Origin: CAYHZG01 sp964361105
Lineage (GTDB): Bacteria > Patescibacteriota > Minisyncoccia > 2-02-FULL-40-12
DNA length: 10,536 nt
Reading direction: 5' to 3'
Assembly: GCA_964361105.1 (NCBI GenBank)
Contig: CAYHZG010000014.1
Coordinates: 1 to 10,536 of the forward strand
Shown: one piece after another, positions 5,580-10,536 of the stretch
How positions within the stretch are numbered: position 1 is the stretch's first letter
Layout of the letters: every line of letters begins with the position of its first letter
Made by a program: the position numbers and the translations under genes
The notes under the pieces: model-generated
What the model saw: only the letters and a program-made list of their open reading frames with translations
Databases searched by the model: none
What the model was told of the DNA's origin: nothing

Positions 5580-6437
5580 ATGATTTCCAAAAGAAAATTT
5601 ATTGTTTTAATCACATTAACTTTGTTTTCAGTTTTGGCGTTTATAGTCCAATCCTATGGCAAAGCCGGGCTAAAAGTATATTTCTTGGATATCGGCCAAG
5701 GCGATTCAATCTTCATTGAAACAGAAAGTAAAATACAAATTTTGGTTGATGGCGGGCCAGACAATAGAGTAATCCAGAAACTTTCTGAAGTAATGCCTTT
5801 TTGGGATAGGACGATTGATTTTATTATCTTGACCCATCCTGACCATGACCATATCGGTGGGCTACCCGAAGTTTTAAAAAGATACAAAGTTAAAGGAATT
5901 ATTGAAACCGGAGTTCAATGCGACAAAGCTGAGTGTGCGGTTTTGAGGGATTTAAAGGAAAAAGAAAAAGCGACGAATGTTTTGGTAAAACTAGGCGATT
6001 CGTTGATTCTAGATGAAAACACAAAAATTCTGATTTTGAACCCCTTTGGCAATATGGCCGGTAAGAAGGTTTCCAAAGCGAATAATACTTCGGTGGTAGC
6101 AAAACTTATCTATGGTCAGTATAGTGTTTTACTGACCGGCGATATTGAAAAACAGGTTGAAGAAAAACTGGTTTTAGCCGGGATAAGTATTGATTCTGAT
6201 TATCTAAAAGTTCCTCATCATGGCTCTAAGACCTCAAGCACCGAAGGATTTTTGGATAGAGTATCACCGCTTTTGGCTTTTATTTCTCTTGGCAAAAATA
6301 ATTATGGCCATCCTCATCAGGAAGTAACCAATCGACTTGAAAAAAGAAACATAAAATACTATCGTACTGATGAACTGGGAACAATTTTGTTGAGCTGTAA
6401 ATTAAATATTCCATGCCAAATAACAACGAAAAATTAA
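5580..6437 (+). CDS. ComEC-type metallo-beta-lactamase protein (split C-terminal part of ComEC)
   Basis: This is a membrane-anchored hydrolase of the metallo-beta-lactamase fold, corresponding to the C-terminal domain of ComEC that is proposed to degrade the non-transported DNA strand. One N-terminal membrane segment (about residues 6-26) is followed by FLDIGQGDSIFIE (about 36-47), the metal-binding LTHPDHDHIGG (about 84-93), LLTGDIE (about 183-189), VPHHGSK (about 211-217) and a C-terminal NYGHPH. These are the motifs of the ComEC family. The 285 residues are complete. The ATG follows the comEC TAG with no gap and in the same frame, so the pair could derive from one gene split by a single stop plus a usable ATG; readthrough would restore full-length ComEC. 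No Shine-Dalgarno sequence is seen, and coupled reinitiation is likely. The 3' end overlaps ndk by 25 bases if ndk starts at 6413. Confidence 0.9.
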   Translation: MISKRKFIVLITLTLFSVLAFIVQSYGKAGLKVYFLDIGQGDSIFIETESKIQILVDGGPDNRVIQKLSEVMPFWDRTIDFIILTHPDHDHIGGLPEVLKRYKVKGIIETGVQCDKAECAVLRDLKEKEKATNVLVKLGDSLILDENTKILILNPFGNMAGKKVSKANNTSVVAKLIYGQYSVLLTGDIEKQVEEKLVLAGISIDSDYLKVPHHGSKTSSTEGFLDRVSPLLAFISLGKNNYGHPHQEVTNRLEKRNIKYYRTDELGTILLSCKLNIPCQITTKN

Positions 6438-7048
6438 ATAAGATGAAAAAAATTCTGGCTGATCCGAAACATCCAAAAGAAGAGAAGACCTTGGTTTTGA
6501 TTAAACCCGACGCCGTAAAAAGAGGATTGGTCGGAGAGGTGATTAAGCGGTTTGAGAGTCGCGGTCTTAAGATCATTGGGCTTAAAATGGTTCAAGGTAC
6601 GCCAAAAGATTTTGATAAACATTATCCAAAAAGCAAAGCTTGGATTACCAATTTAGGCAATAGAACCGTAGAAACTTATAAAAAATATAATTATAGTTTG
6701 AAAAAAGATTTTGGCAGCGAGGATCCTTTTAAAATAGGAAAGATTTTTAGAAACTGGTTAATTGACTTAATGTCTTCTGGGCCGGTAGTCAAGATTTTAA
6801 TTGAGGGAGTCCATGCAATTGATAATGTCAGAAAGATTGTCGGCGATACCCAGCCAACTTTTGCTCTTGCCGGAACAATCAGGGGTGATTTTAGTGTTGA
6901 TTCGGCCGGAGCGGCCAATAAATCAAGAAGGGCGATCCATAATTTGATTCACGCTTCAGGCAATAAAGAAGAAGCTAAAAATGAAATAATGCTTTGGTTC
7001 ACTCCGGAAGAAATCTCTGACTATAAGAGAGTAGAGGAGCTGATTTAA
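6413..7048 (+). CDS. ndk: Nucleoside diphosphate kinase, long form with internal insertion
   Basis: Ndk transfers the gamma-phosphate from ATP to nucleoside diphosphates through a phosphohistidine and balances NTP and dNTP pools in the cytoplasm. Motifs present are TLVLIKPDAVKRG (K31), the conserved Tyr in KHYPKSK, SGPVVKILIEG, VRKIVGDTQP, GTIRGDF and NLIHAS with the active histidine at residue 180. All catalytic residues are kept. Standard bacterial Ndk is about 140 residues; here there are about 24 extra N-terminal residues and an extra 35-40 residues between the Tyr region and SGPV (NLGNRTVETYKKYNYSLKKDFGSEDPFK...). I believe similar long forms occur in other Patescibacteria and some archaea. 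The start is uncertain: ATG 6413 lies inside the preceding gene, while ATG 6443 (residue 11) lies just after its stop. A bidirectional terminator follows immediately. Confidence 0.92.
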   Translation: MPNNNEKLNKMKKILADPKHPKEEKTLVLIKPDAVKRGLVGEVIKRFESRGLKIIGLKMVQGTPKDFDKHYPKSKAWITNLGNRTVETYKKYNYSLKKDFGSEDPFKIGKIFRNWLIDLMSSGPVVKILIEGVHAIDNVRKIVGDTQPTFALAGTIRGDFSVDSAGAANKSRRAIHNLIHASGNKEEAKNEIMLWFTPEEISDYKRVEELI

Positions 7049-7050
7049 AA

Positions 7051-7085
7051 ACAAAAACAGCTTTAGAAAGCTGTTTTTGTTTTTA
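7051..7085. terminator. Bidirectional terminator between ndk and tRNA-Pro
   Basis: ACAAAAACAGCTT (7051-7063) and AAGCTGTTTTTGT (7068-7080) are perfect inverted repeats around a 4-base loop. U-tracts flank it on both strands: TTTTTGTTTTT on the plus strand for ndk, and the mirror tract on the minus strand for the rpmB/tRNA-Pro transcript. It begins three bases after the ndk stop. Confidence 0.92.
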
Positions 7086-7086
7086 T

Positions 7087-7157
7087 TCGGGCGGTGGGGA
7101 ATCGAACCCCAGCTTCAAGACCCCCAGCCTTGCGTACTACCACTATACTACTGCCCG
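7087..7157 (-). tRNA. tRNA-Pro (anticodon GGG)
   Basis: On the minus strand: acceptor CGGGCAG with CCGCCCG (one A/C mismatch at pair 6-67), D-arm GTAT-AGTGGTA-GTAC, anticodon arm CAAGG-CTGGGGG-TCTTG and T-arm TGGGG-TTCGATT-CCCCA. The discriminator base is A. The loop gives GGG, decoding CCC and CCU. The D-loop is short (71 nt total) and CCA is not encoded. It lies 16 bases after rpmB on the same strand, so the two are probably co-transcribed up to the bidirectional terminator. The acceptor mismatch is unusual but sits next to the T-stem. Confidence 0.9.
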
Positions 7158-7173
7158 CTTAACATTTAAATAT

Positions 7174-7356
7174 CTATCTCGCTTCTTTGTGTAAAGTTTT
7201 AATGCAATCGGTGCAGATTTTTATTCTCTTACCATTAACCATTGCCCATTGAAGATTAGGTTTTTGGCGATGAGTACTCGTTGGATTATAATGACCGCGA
7301 AGGAGTTTTCGCTTGGTTACTTTCATTGACTTTTTACCGCAGCGGGGACACCGCAT
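7174..7356 (-). CDS. rpmB: Ribosomal protein bL28, zinc-binding form
   Basis: This is a component of the large ribosomal subunit. The 60 residues match bL28: an N-terminal CPRCGKK (C3/C6), a basic stretch with HRQKPNLQWAMVNGKRIK, and ICTDCIKT (C48/C51). The two CxxC pairs mark the zinc-containing form. The length is normal for short bL28 variants. The ATG at 7356 follows a minus-strand promoter whose predicted start point is next to the ATG, so the message should be leaderless or nearly so. tRNA-Pro lies downstream. It is divergent from the M50 protease gene, with a 40-base shared intergenic region holding both promoters. Confidence 0.93.
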   Translation of the reverse strand: MRCPRCGKKSMKVTKRKLLRGHYNPTSTHRQKPNLQWAMVNGKRIKICTDCIKTLHKEAR

Positions 7357-7358
7357 CT

Positions 7359-7387
7359 TTGATAATTTACCCTAAACTTGTTATTCT
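7359..7387 (+). promoter_or_regulatory. Possible promoter for the M50 protease gene
   Basis: TTGATA (7359-7364), 17 bases, TATTCT (7382-7387). The start point would lie about 3 bases before the ATG at 7397. It overlaps the rpmB promoter on the opposite strand. The -10 match is moderate. Confidence 0.42.
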
Positions 7388-7392
7388 TTCAA
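7364..7392 (-). promoter_or_regulatory. Promoter for rpmB
   Basis: On the minus strand, TTGAAA (7392-7387), 17 bases, TAAATT (7369-7364). The predicted start (about 7357) is one base from the rpmB ATG at 7356, and there is no Shine-Dalgarno sequence, so a leaderless transcript is expected. Confidence 0.55.
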
Positions 7393-7396
7393 GACC

Positions 7397-8008
7397 ATGG
7401 AAGGGTTTCTATTAACTATTTTCCAAATTCTTGTCGTTTTGTTTTCAATCGTTGTTCATGAGGTTAGTCATGGCCTTATGGCTTATAGTTTGGGTGACTC
7501 CACGGCCAAAAACTTAGGCCGGCTTACATTGAACCCTTTGCCACATCTGGATTTATTCGGTTCAATTTTGCTACCATTTTTAACTTATTCTTTAGGCGGA
7601 TTCATTTTCGGCTATGCCAAACCAGTTCCTTATAACCCTCTTTATTTAAGAGACCGACGATTTGGTCCGGCTAAAGTCGGTTTTGCTGGTCCTCTTTCAA
7701 ATATAATAATCGCTTTAGTTTTCGGTTTGATTTTAAGGTTTATACCTGGATTTTTACAGGCCACGATTTTACCCGAACTTTTTTCATTCATTGTTTTGAT
7801 AAATCTGGTTTTGGCGGTTTTTAATCTTTTGCCGGTGCCGCCACTTGACGGCCATTGGCTGCTTCTTAGCGCTGTGCCGGATAGATTCCGTGGCTTCAAG
7901 CTTTTTTATCTCCGCTACGGTTTAATTTTGTTTGTTTTAGTTTTGCTTTTCGTCTTGCCTTTGATTTTTCCTCTTGTTTCTAAATTATTTAGATTGATAG
8001 TCGGATAG
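7397..8008 (+). CDS. M50 family site-2 protease (membrane metalloprotease)
   Basis: This is an intramembrane zinc protease of the short site-2 type, which cleaves transmembrane segments of regulatory or signal-peptide-derived substrates. Visible features: the zinc motif HEVSHG (HExxH) in the first hydrophobic helix (about residues 21-26), NPLPHLD (about 46-52), FGYAKPVPYNP, GFAGPLSN, and the third-ligand motif NLLPVPPLDGH (about 142-152). Hydrophobic segments cover most of the remaining 203 residues, with a very hydrophobic C-terminus. It has no PDZ domain, unlike RseP. The substrate is unknown. It stands alone, divergent from rpmB, and is followed by about 200 bases without a gene. ATG 7397 is the only start near its promoter, and no Shine-Dalgarno sequence is seen. 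Confidence 0.92.
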   Translation: MEGFLLTIFQILVVLFSIVVHEVSHGLMAYSLGDSTAKNLGRLTLNPLPHLDLFGSILLPFLTYSLGGFIFGYAKPVPYNPLYLRDRRFGPAKVGFAGPLSNIIIALVFGLILRFIPGFLQATILPELFSFIVLINLVLAVFNLLPVPPLDGHWLLLSAVPDRFRGFKLFYLRYGLILFVLVLLFVLPLIFPLVSKLFRLIVG

Positions 8009-8210
8009 TTACGAAAAGCCTCTCGGGTATAGTTGTTTCGGAAACGTTCGGCCTCGTACCAATTTAATAATTAGATAGTTTCCTGTTTTTAAGAAAAAAC
8101 CCTCACTCCTCGTTCGCCTCACTACAAAGAACATCTCCTCTTAACGGCTCGGCTCACGAGGTTCCTCAACAACCATACCCTGCGGGCCTTTCGTCCCAGA
8201 AATTCTCGAT
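8009..8210. other. Gene-free region between the M50 protease and the secreted-protein unit
   Basis: I see no convincing coding frame, RNA gene or standard terminator. It contains an imperfect dyad with outer arms TACGA (8010-8014) and TCGTA (8054-8058), and a direct repeat CCTCACT at 8101-8107 and 8117-8123 in a C/T-rich stretch. It could be a decayed gene or the junction of an acquired segment. Confidence 0.4.
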
Positions 8211-8238
8211 TTGACAGAAACTTTGTTTATGGTATACT
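8211..8238 (+). promoter_or_regulatory. Near-consensus sigma-70 promoter for the secreted-protein gene
   Basis: TTGACA (8211-8216), 16 bases, TATACT (8233-8238). The -35 is a perfect consensus and the -10 differs by one base. The predicted start near 8245 gives a leader of about 48 bases containing a 16-bp palindrome and a strong Shine-Dalgarno sequence. Confidence 0.82.
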
Positions 8239-8262
8239 AAAGTTAGTAGCGTACAGTTTTGA

Positions 8263-8278
8263 ACAAAGATATCTTTGT
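8263..8278. promoter_or_regulatory. Perfect 16-bp palindrome in the leader, possible operator
   Basis: ACAAAGATATCTTTGT is fully self-complementary. It lies between the predicted start point and the GAGGAGG ribosome-binding site (8282-8288). It could bind a dimeric repressor as DNA, or form a short hairpin next to the ribosome-binding site as RNA. The function is inferred only. Confidence 0.5.
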
Positions 8279-8292
8279 CATGAGGAGGCAAA

Positions 8293-8949
8293 TTGAAAAC
8301 ACACACAATTCTTTTGCTTTTGGTTCTTGCGTGTGCCGCAGGAACGGCGAACGCGCAGACCAATGAACCCAAGGCGGTTTCGGGCAGTATCTGGGCAGAT
8401 CTTTTTGTAGGTCCTGATGGAGACGTGATATACCCCCAGTACGTCTGGAACGCGGCGACCAAGGTTGGTATCTTCACGGGTTACGGTTTTGTGGAAAGGG
8501 CGCCCAAAGAACCTCTGTTCACGAACCACGTGAATACCTTTACGCTCGGTTTTTTGCCGGTGTTCTCAGTGAGGAGCGAGATAGGAGGTGCATTAGCAAG
8601 GGAGAAATATTTCTTCCAGGTTGGGCCCCAGGTGAACATCCACGAAGTGCTCCCATTCGCGAAGAAGGCCATGCAGTATTTCGTTGTATCGCAGCTCCCG
8701 GGATTGGTCGGTGAAATCCGACCTCCGAATACACTTATCGCTGGCGCCACGAGGCGATTCCGTCCAATAGACGGCGTCGAGTTCTTCGGAGAAGGGTATC
8801 GCCGTTTCTTTCCGGGCGGCCGCCCCGACTACAGTGAGTACTGGCTGATGATCGATCCTAGGCGTATGAAGCACATGGATTTCGGGGTGTTTATGCTCCA
8901 GGACGGCAAATGGAAAGGGTTTGCCGCTGGCGTGAGGATTGCGCCATGA
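8293..8949 (+). CDS. Secreted protein of unknown function (218 aa, TTG start)
   Basis: I do not recognise the family. The start is TTG at 8293, set by GAGGAGG four bases upstream; no in-frame ATG lies nearby, and the ATG at 8280 is in another frame and soon closed. The N-terminus is a classical signal peptide: MKT, a hydrophobic core LLLLVLACAAG, and a cleavage site after ANA (residue 21). VLAC at 11-14 is a weak lipobox, so lipidation is a lesser possibility. The mature part (about 197 residues) has alternating polar/hydrophobic stretches rich in Gly, Phe, Tyr and Arg, as in beta-rich or barrel-like exported proteins, and no cysteine. GC content and codon choice are well above those of the AT-rich neighbours. 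The gene has its own consensus promoter, palindrome, Shine-Dalgarno sequence and terminator, so it forms a complete cassette, probably transferred or placed between the M50 gene and the str operon. Confidence 0.83.
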   Translation: MKTHTILLLLVLACAAGTANAQTNEPKAVSGSIWADLFVGPDGDVIYPQYVWNAATKVGIFTGYGFVERAPKEPLFTNHVNTFTLGFLPVFSVRSEIGGALAREKYFFQVGPQVNIHEVLPFAKKAMQYFVVSQLPGLVGEIRPPNTLIAGATRRFRPIDGVEFFGEGYRRFFPGGRPDYSEYWLMIDPRRMKHMDFGVFMLQDGKWKGFAAGVRIAP

Positions 8950-8964
8950 GTATGAAATTACTAC

Positions 8965-9005
8965 CGCCGCACTTGGCTAGTCCGAGTGCGGCGTTCTTCT
9001 TTTTT
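8965..9005 (+). terminator. Strong Rho-independent terminator of the secreted-protein gene
   Basis: CGCCGCACTTGG (8965-8976) pairs with CCGAGTGCGGCG (8982-8993), 12 bp with one wobble pair, around a 5-base loop. TTCTTCTTTTTT follows. It starts 15 bases after the stop codon. Confidence 0.95.
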
Positions 9006-9246
9006 CAAACTCTTTGGGCTTCGCCGGCGAGTTCTGACGAGACGGAATCTGAAAAAGGATTGGCGAGGGATATAGTCATTGAAGAAGTTCAGGAGGCCGA
9101 GTAGCAGGGTAAGTCAAGATTGTTTAAAGCCAGAGCGAAGCGATGGCGAGTCTTGACTTTACGAGGTCGTATGTACAGTGAGCAAAACTCGCTGGGTTTT
9201 GCGAACGGTTCTGAAATGGCTATACCCGAGCAAATCTTTCGTTTGC
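9001..9246. repeat. Cluster of inverted repeats between the terminator and rpsL
   Basis: This 330-base intergenic stretch has no convincing gene but four dyads. TTTTTCA (9001-9007) pairs with TGAAAAA (9050-9056), extending imperfectly to 10 of 12. AAGTCAAGA (9111-9119) pairs with TCTTGACTT (9151-9159), with an inner GCCA/TGGC (9129-9132, 9144-9147). GCAAAAC (9182-9188) pairs with GTTTTGC (9196-9202). GCAAA (9230-9234) pairs with TTTGC (9242-9246). The last two share the GCAAA half-site and the same 7-base spacer. All lie upstream of the predicted rpsL promoter -10, so they may be operator sites, or leader structures if an earlier promoter exists. Confidence 0.55.
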
Positions 9247-9269
9247 GCAATAGAAAACTTTGTGATACT
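9242..9269 (+). promoter_or_regulatory. Possible promoter of the str operon
   Basis: An extended -10 TGTGATACT (9261-9269; TGn plus GATACT) follows a weak -35-like TTTGCG (9242-9247). Transcription would start near 9276, about 9 bases before the rpsL ATG at 9285. No Shine-Dalgarno sequence is present in the short leader. Confidence 0.5.
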
Positions 9270-9284
9270 ATTTTTCTGCAAAAC

Positions 9285-9695
9285 ATGCCAACTTTCAGGC
9301 AGTTACTAAAAAAACCAAGAAAGACATCAAAAGCGAAGACCAAGTCGCCGGCTTTGGCCTTTGGATTTAATACCTTAAAGAATCGGCCGGTTGATTATTC
9401 ATCGCCTTTTAAACGCGGAGTTTGCATCAAAGTAACAACTACTACTCCGAAAAAACCAAATTCAGCTTTAAGGAAAATTGCCAGAGTCCGTTTGACCAAC
9501 GGCCAAGAAGTCACGGCTTATATCCCCGGCATCGGCCACAACTTGCAAGAGCACTCGGTTGTGGTTTTAAGGGGCGGCCGGGTCAAGGATTTGCCAGGAG
9601 TCAGATACCATATTGTTCGCGGTGTCTTGGATTCAGCTGGGGTAGAAGGCCGGCGCCAACAGCGTTCTAAATACGGCGCGAAAAGACCAAAATGA
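9285..9695 (+). CDS. rpsL: Ribosomal protein uS12
   Basis: This is a small-subunit protein at the decoding centre. The 136 residues begin MPTFRQLLKKPR, as in the family, and contain TTTTPKKPNSALRK, VRLTNGQEVTAYIPGIGHNLQEHSVV, RGGRVKDLPGVRYHIVRG and RSKYGAKRPK. The lysine equivalent to E. coli K42 and the KDLPG lysine are wild type, so no streptomycin-resistance change is seen. The longer loop PALAFGFNTLKNRPVDYSSPFKRGVC resembles the Gram-positive type rather than the short proteobacterial one. The frame stays open upstream to 9120 but that part has no family similarity, so ATG 9285 is chosen. The stop overlaps rpsG by 4 bases (ATGA). First gene of the rpsL-rpsG-fusA operon. Confidence 0.97.
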   Translation: MPTFRQLLKKPRKTSKAKTKSPALAFGFNTLKNRPVDYSSPFKRGVCIKVTTTTPKKPNSALRKIARVRLTNGQEVTAYIPGIGHNLQEHSVVVLRGGRVKDLPGVRYHIVRGVLDSAGVEGRRQQRSKYGAKRPK

Positions 9696-10159
9696 GACAA
9701 GGACAAACACCTAAAAGAGAAATTGAACCAGATATAAAATATCAAAGCGTTTTAATCGCCAAATTTATTAATTACGTGATGAGAAACGGCAGTAAAGCTA
9801 TTGCCCGGAAAATAGTTTATGGAGCTCTTCAAAACACCGAAAAAAAAATAGGTAAAAATGCCTTGGAAGTTATGGATCAGGTTGTCAGAAATGCCGGGCC
9901 GGAGCTGGAGTTGCGTTCCCGCCGGATCGGCGGCGCCAATTACCAGATTCCTTATCCGGTCAAGCCGGAACGCAGAATTACCCTGGCCTTGCGGTGGATT
10001 ATTGAATCGGCAAAATCAAAAAAAGGGAAACCAATGATGGAAAAATTAACTCAGGAGTTGATTGATGCTTTTAATAACACCGGCGTAGCCGTAAAGAAAA
10101 AGATTGACACTCACCGAATGGCTGATGCGAATAGAGCATTTGCGCATTTCGCTTGGTAA
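9692..10159 (+). CDS. rpsG: Ribosomal protein uS7
   Basis: This is a primary 16S rRNA-binding protein that nucleates assembly of the 30S head. The 155 residues match the family along the whole length: the basic N-terminus RQGQTPKREIEPD, YQSVLIAKFINYVMRNGSKAIARKIVYGAL, the beta-hairpin RRIGGANYQIPYPVKPERR, ALRWIIESAKSKKGKPMMEKL, and C-terminal KKKIDTHRMADANRAFAHFAW. The ATG overlaps the rpsL stop, which indicates coupled translation. In E. coli S7 represses its own operon by binding the rpsL-rpsG spacer; here there is no spacer, so that mechanism cannot apply in the same form. Confidence 0.97.
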   Translation: MRQGQTPKREIEPDIKYQSVLIAKFINYVMRNGSKAIARKIVYGALQNTEKKIGKNALEVMDQVVRNAGPELELRSRRIGGANYQIPYPVKPERRITLALRWIIESAKSKKGKPMMEKLTQELIDAFNNTGVAVKKKIDTHRMADANRAFAHFAW

Positions 10160-10172
10160 TGTTCTTTTAAGC

Positions 10173-10536
10173 ATGCGTGATTACTCTTTAGAAAAAACTC
10201 GAAACATCGGCATTATCGCTCACATAGATGCGGGCAAGACCACGGTCAGTGAGCGTATTTTGTTTTATACCGGCGTTTCCCATAAAATCGGCGAGGTCCA
10301 TGAGGGCGAGGCGATTATGGATTGGATGGAACAGGAAAGAGAGCGGGGTATCACCATTACTGCTGCGGCGACTACGGTTTTTTGGGTGCCGACCCAAAAA
10401 CAAGGCGACAGTGACCGGAAAAATTTTGAACATAAGATAAACATCATTGATACGCCGGGCCATGTTGATTTTACGGTTGAGGTGGAAAGGTCTTTAAGGG
10501 TTTTGGACGGGGCCGTGGTTGTTTTTGACGGCGTGG
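10173..10536 (+). CDS. fusA: Elongation factor G, 3'-truncated by window edge
   Basis: EF-G is the GTPase that drives ribosomal translocation and, with RRF, ribosome recycling. Only the first 121 residues are in the window. They hold the start of the G domain: MRDYSLEKTRNIGIIAHIDAGKT with the P-loop at residues 16-23, the switch I segment MDWMEQERERGITIT with the conserved Thr (residue 61), and G3 DTPGH at 93-97, followed by VDFTVEVERSLRVLDGAVVVFDGV. The frame has no stop before the window end. The ATG lies 13 bases after the rpsG stop without an evident Shine-Dalgarno sequence. The order rpsL-rpsG-fusA is the conserved str operon; tuf would be expected downstream. Confidence 0.97.
   Translation, partial: MRDYSLEKTRNIGIIAHIDAGKTTVSERILFYTGVSHKIGEVHEGEAIMDWMEQERERGITITAAATTVFWVPTQKQGDSDRKNFEHKINIIDTPGHVDFTVEVERSLRVLDGAVVVFDGV

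Noticed and set aside
8101..8123. CCTCACT direct repeat as a possible regulatory iteron
   Set aside because: Two short copies in a C/T-rich stretch can arise by chance; nothing else supports a function.
8910..9104. Short plus-strand ORF overlapping the end of the secreted-protein gene
   Set aside because: It crosses the strong terminator (8965-9005) and encodes low-complexity phenylalanine from its T-tract; no start signal.
9120..9284. Open frame upstream of and in phase with rpsL, giving a 55-residue N-terminal extension of S12
   Set aside because: The extension has no resemblance to S12, crosses the hairpin cluster and the predicted promoter, and would need a TTG start; S12 proteins begin at MPT, encoded at 9285.
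1..10536. Alternative genetic code with UGA as a sense codon, known in some CPR groups
   Set aside because: parA, rpsL and the secreted-protein gene all end at family-expected positions with TGA, and no gene needs UGA read-through.

Overview
The window most likely comes from a Candidate Phyla Radiation (Patescibacteria, probably Parcubacteria-like) chromosome. This rests on AT-rich core genes packed with 4-25 nt overlaps, very short or absent leaders without Shine-Dalgarno (SD) sequences, a long-form nucleoside diphosphate kinase, a divergent FolD, a ComEC split into membrane and metallo-beta-lactamase proteins, and tRNAs without encoded CCA. Genes end in TAA, TAG and TGA, so there is no sign of UGA recoding. 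No marker gene that fixes the taxonomy is present, so the assignment is inferred.

Layout. 1-1125: a higher-GC deoxyhypusine synthase-family gene whose 5' end lies outside the window, closed by its own terminator. 1153-2456: folD and a PAP2 lipid phosphatase, overlapping. 2421-2888, minus strand: tRNA-Leu(CAA) with its terminator, then a 65-residue zinc-ribbon-like protein with a strong SD and its own terminator. 2903-7048, plus strand: parA, a short parB-like gene, the comEC membrane part, the comEC-type metallo-beta-lactamase and ndk, closed by a bidirectional terminator. 7087-7356, minus strand: rpmB (L28) and tRNA-Pro(GGG). 7397-8008: an M50 site-2 protease. 8211-9005: a self-contained higher-GC unit (consensus promoter, 16-bp palindrome, SD, secreted protein of unknown function, terminator). 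9285-10536: the str operon rpsL-rpsG-fusA, with fusA cut by the window edge.

Most interesting observation: a 50-bp palindromic element occurs twice (1764-1813 and 4259-4308), 45/50 identical, inserted in frame and in the same reading phase inside two unrelated proteins, FolD and ComEC. Each copy adds 18 codons. Removing 54 bp restores normal family spacing in FolD and a continuous VFYRRR segment in ComEC, where the copy is flanked by a 6-bp direct repeat (TTTACC). The behaviour resembles the Rickettsia palindromic elements that insert within genes, but the sequence is not one I recognise. A second, different nested palindrome (4049-4111) forms the C-terminal tail of the ParB-like protein and carries the GGAGG in front of comEC.

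Functionally, the window combines DNA segregation (ParAB), DNA uptake (ComEC parts), nucleotide and one-carbon metabolism (Ndk, FolD), envelope maintenance (PAP2, M50 protease) and translation (L28, S12, S7, EF-G, two tRNAs). Two styles of expression signal are interleaved: AT-rich housekeeping genes with leaderless or near-leaderless promoters, and higher-GC units with strong SDs and their own terminators. The second group looks like acquired cassettes.
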